Under the pieces are notes generated by a model that ran no database searches, was not told where the DNA came from, and saw only the letters and a program-made list of their open reading frames with translations. Position numbers and translations under genes: made by a program. This document shows, in pieces, positions 7,764 to 9,255 of a DNA stretch of 9,255 bases. This DNA is from JANPII01 sp031424915 (GTDB taxonomy: Bacteria > Pseudomonadota > Alphaproteobacteria > Rickettsiales > Midichloriaceae): assembly GCA_031424915.1 (NCBI GenBank), contig JANPII010000045.1:1-9255 (forward strand), in the 5' to 3' direction. The stretch's first letter is position 1. Each line of letters begins with the position of its first letter.

Positions 7764-7840
7764 TGCTTCTCAAATTTTGAATGCGTAGTAGATAGTGATA
7801 CATCCAAAAGGAATCTACAATACCCTCTTTTATACCAGAA

Positions 7841-8365
7841 CTATCCCTTATGCTTACCACGGAATTGATCTAACATCACCACATTATTTTCTTTAGCTTT
7901 TTTCTTACCACCCTTCATTGCTGGAATTACGGTAGTAGAGGCCATAATATTTTCAGGCACCATGTTATCCCCTATAGTTTGTACATCTCCGTCCATTTCA
8001 TCCTCATAATCCACTTCTCGGAATTGCAAACCAAATTGTACACTTGGATCAGCAAATGTGGTAATCGCAGCATATGGGATATATATACTTTCTTTGCGGC
8101 CACTAAAACTCAGGGTCACTCCAAAGCCAAGGCTATCAACAGTTAGATCTTGATACTGATATTGCATAACTATAGTCATCTCTTTAGGATATTTGTTACG
8201 TAATGTCTCAGACACCACTGCACCAGGATACCTTGTTAAAAATGAGATAAAGAAGTGATGCTCTCCCGGCAGCCCATGCTCCCCTACTAATTTAAGAACC
8301 TTGAACACGATAATATGCATAGCCTCATCGACTAGCCTACCATAATCTATAAAATCTTTTTGCAT
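7841..8365 (-). CDS. sspB: SspB, alphaproteobacterial ClpXP adaptor
   Basis: SspB tethers ssrA-tagged and some other substrates to the ClpXP protease and so speeds their degradation. The 174-residue protein has the alphaproteobacterial layout. A folded substrate-binding domain occupies about residues 1-118, including YPKEMTIVMQYQYQDL at 59-74, IPYAAITTFADPSVQFGLQF at 96-115, and a GLPGEHHFFISF segment at 31-42. A flexible acidic linker occupies about 119-150. The C-terminal ClpX-docking tail is NVVMLDQFRGK at 161-171, preceded by a basic KGGKKKAK run. The start is ATG 8365-8363; an in-frame TAG sits two codons upstream, so this start is well constrained. AGG about 9 nt upstream is a modest ribosome site. 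It is the first gene of the probable sspB-nadK-miaA operon. Confidence 0.93.
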   Translation of the reverse strand: MQKDFIDYGRLVDEAMHIIVFKVLKLVGEHGLPGEHHFFISFLTRYPGAVVSETLRNKYPKEMTIVMQYQYQDLTVDSLGFGVTLSFSGRKESIYIPYAAITTFADPSVQFGLQFREVDYEDEMDGDVQTIGDNMVPENIMASTTVIPAMKGGKKKAKENNVVMLDQFRGKHKG

Positions 8366-8409
8366 AACTTGCTACCTGATTAAAAACTCCCTCAAGATAC
8401 GCCTTACTA

Positions 8410-8439
8410 AATAAAAGCGACCCCACCCTACGTTATCAA
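8410..8439 (-). promoter_or_regulatory. Candidate promoter of the sspB-nadK-miaA operon
   Basis: TTGATA (8439-8434) matches the -35 consensus at 5 of 6 positions and TTTATT (8415-8410) matches the -10 at 4 of 6, with an 18-nt spacer. Transcription would start near 8402, about 37 nt before the sspB ATG. The long gap after rpsD makes a separate promoter here likely even if this exact pair is wrong. Confidence 0.4.
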
Positions 8440-8450
8440 TCACAACCACG

Positions 8451-8514
8451 ACATGCCGTACATGCCCAACTGACATTCTAACGTATGCCTTTCATCTACT
8501 TAGGTTATGTAACC
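8451..8514. promoter_or_regulatory. Direct repeats and dyad upstream of sspB promoter
   Basis: ACATGCC occurs twice (8451-8457 and 8460-8466), in register every 9 nt, beginning 12 nt upstream of the candidate -35 box. Farther upstream is the dyad GGTTA-TG-TAACC (8503-8514). Both have the geometry of regulator-binding sites, but no known regulator motif is recognised. Confidence 0.25.
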
Positions 8515-8664
8515 ATTAAACGTGACACCTTTATCTTTATAGTGGCAATTCGTTACTGAAGAGTAAACATTCCATAAAACAGATAGCAAATTACCATTAG
8601 GTACACCATGCTATACTAGTTTAGCTATACTTCCCACCTTTAGCAAGCACACATTTAAAGTACC

Positions 8665-9255
8665 TTATCTAGAGAAGAACTCTACAACTAGGCTTGGCTT
8701 CATCGCAACAGCATATGGCACTTCAGAGAAGGCTGGAACACGCACATATTGTGCACGTAACTTACTTGTTTCTACAGAAATATAATCCGGAGTATGTCTT
8801 TCCCCAGAGGCGATAGCTTCCAGAATAACTGCCATTTCTTTAGAACGAGCCCGTACCTCAATAACATCTCCAGGGCGCGCAACATAGCTTGCGATGTTTA
8901 CTACTCTACCATTGACCGTAATATGCTTATGGTTGATCAACTGGCGTGCAGCAAAAGGAGTGCTAGCAAACTTAGAGCGATATACAAGAGCATCAAGCCT
9001 AGATTCAAGCAAACCTATTAAATTCTCAGTGTTGTCACCACGTCTCCGCAAGGCTTCTTTTACAATACGAGTAAATTGTTTTTTAGTAATATTTCCATAA
9101 TATCCACGTAGCATCTGCGTACTTTCTAGCTGCTCACCATATCCCACCCGCTTTTTACGACCGGATGGCCCGTGTTGGCCAGCTGGATAATTACGCTTAT
9201 GCACAGGATCCTTAGCTGTACCCCATAAACTCTGTCCAATACGACGGCTTAAGCC
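8665..9255 (-). CDS. rpsD: 30S ribosomal protein S4 (N-terminus beyond window)
   Basis: S4 binds 16S rRNA early in 30S subunit assembly and, in many bacteria, represses translation of its own operon. The visible 196 residues stay open to the window edge. The reading frame continues upstream of the GTG at 9204 into GLSRRIGQSLWGTAKDP, a normal S4 N-terminal segment, so that GTG is an internal Val and about 10 residues are missing on the right. PAGQHG (visible residues 24-29) and GYYGNITKKQF (51-61) belong to the N-terminal domain. The S4 RNA-binding domain spans about 86-147 and includes RLDALVYRSKFASTPFAARQ. The chain ends with the family-typical SLVVEFFSR. No cysteines are present, so it is the zinc-free type. 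It appears to be separate from the downstream operon, with a 299-bp gap before sspB. Confidence 0.97.
   Translation of the reverse strand, partial: GLSRRIGQSLWGTAKDPVHKRNYPAGQHGPSGRKKRVGYGEQLESTQMLRGYYGNITKKQFTRIVKEALRRRGDNTENLIGLLESRLDALVYRSKFASTPFAARQLINHKHITVNGRVVNIASYVARPGDVIEVRARSKEMAVILEAIASGERHTPDYISVETSKLRAQYVRVPAFSEVPYAVAMKPSLVVEFFSR

Larger units (their letters stand above)
8366..8664. other. Intergenic region between rpsD and sspB
   Basis: This 299-bp gap has no tRNA or credible protein gene. It holds a candidate sspB promoter (8439-8410), two direct ACATGCC copies, the 12-bp dyad GGTTATGTAACC at 8503-8514, and two GCTATACT copies 14 nt apart (8610-8617 and 8624-8631). Long, weak inverted arms AGGTAC/GTACCT (8599-8604 and 8660-8665) flank the rpsD stop, but the loop of about 55 nt and the lack of a U-run make an intrinsic terminator unlikely. 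Confidence 0.6.

Noticed and set aside
7787..7818. GTAGAT/ATCTAC inverted repeat between sspB and nadK as a terminator or switch
   Set aside because: The stem is only 6 bp with a loop of about 19 nt and has no U-run, so it is too weak to separate two genes that look cotranscribed.
8581..8625. 18-codon hydrophobic frame (begins MVYLMV) downstream of rpsD
   Set aside because: It has no ribosome site, is very short, and sits in AT-rich sequence where such frames arise by chance.
8599..8665. AGGTAC/GTACCT arms after rpsD as an intrinsic terminator
   Set aside because: The loop is about 55 nt, the arms are short, and no U-run follows on the minus strand.
9202..9204. GTG as the start of rpsD
   Set aside because: The frame continues upstream to the window edge with residues typical of the S4 N-terminus, so this codon is an internal Val.

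Overview
This window looks like a piece of an alphaproteobacterial chromosome, plausibly a host-associated lineage of the Rickettsiales/Holosporales type. The reasons are the alphaproteobacterial form of the ClpXP adaptor SspB, the alphaproteobacterial look of NadK, MiaA and MurE (GTSGKTS P-loop), a moderately low G+C content judged by eye, and fairly loose intergenic spacing. The genus cannot be fixed from sequence reading alone. All recognised genes lie on the minus strand, so transcription runs from right to left.

From right (upstream) to left: rpsD (ribosomal protein S4) is cut at its 5' end by the window edge. A 299-bp gap follows, with a candidate promoter, a 12-bp dyad and short direct repeats. 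Next comes a probable operon sspB - nadK - miaA: protease adaptor, NAD kinase and tRNA dimethylallyltransferase. A 309-bp gap then carries a 105-bp palindromic element containing two strong hairpins, and after it a near-consensus sigma70-type promoter. That promoter fires into a tight operon lepA - murE - murJ: elongation factor 4, the meso-diaminopimelate-adding ligase and the lipid II flippase. lepA and murE overlap by 4 bp (GTGA); murE and murJ are 5 bp apart. After a further 238-bp AT-rich gap, the left end holds the first 274 codons of an unrecognised, charged, helix-rich protein that runs off the window.

The recognised genes are all core functions: translation, tRNA modification, NADP supply, proteolysis and peptidoglycan synthesis. 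MurE with the meso-DAP DNPR motif together with MurJ argues that the cell makes meso-DAP peptidoglycan. No CRISPR array, transposase, tRNA or rRNA gene was seen, and nothing amounts to a clear new biological system. The parts that known families do not explain are the 105-bp inverted-repeat element at 5901-6005 and the unrecognised protein at 1-822.
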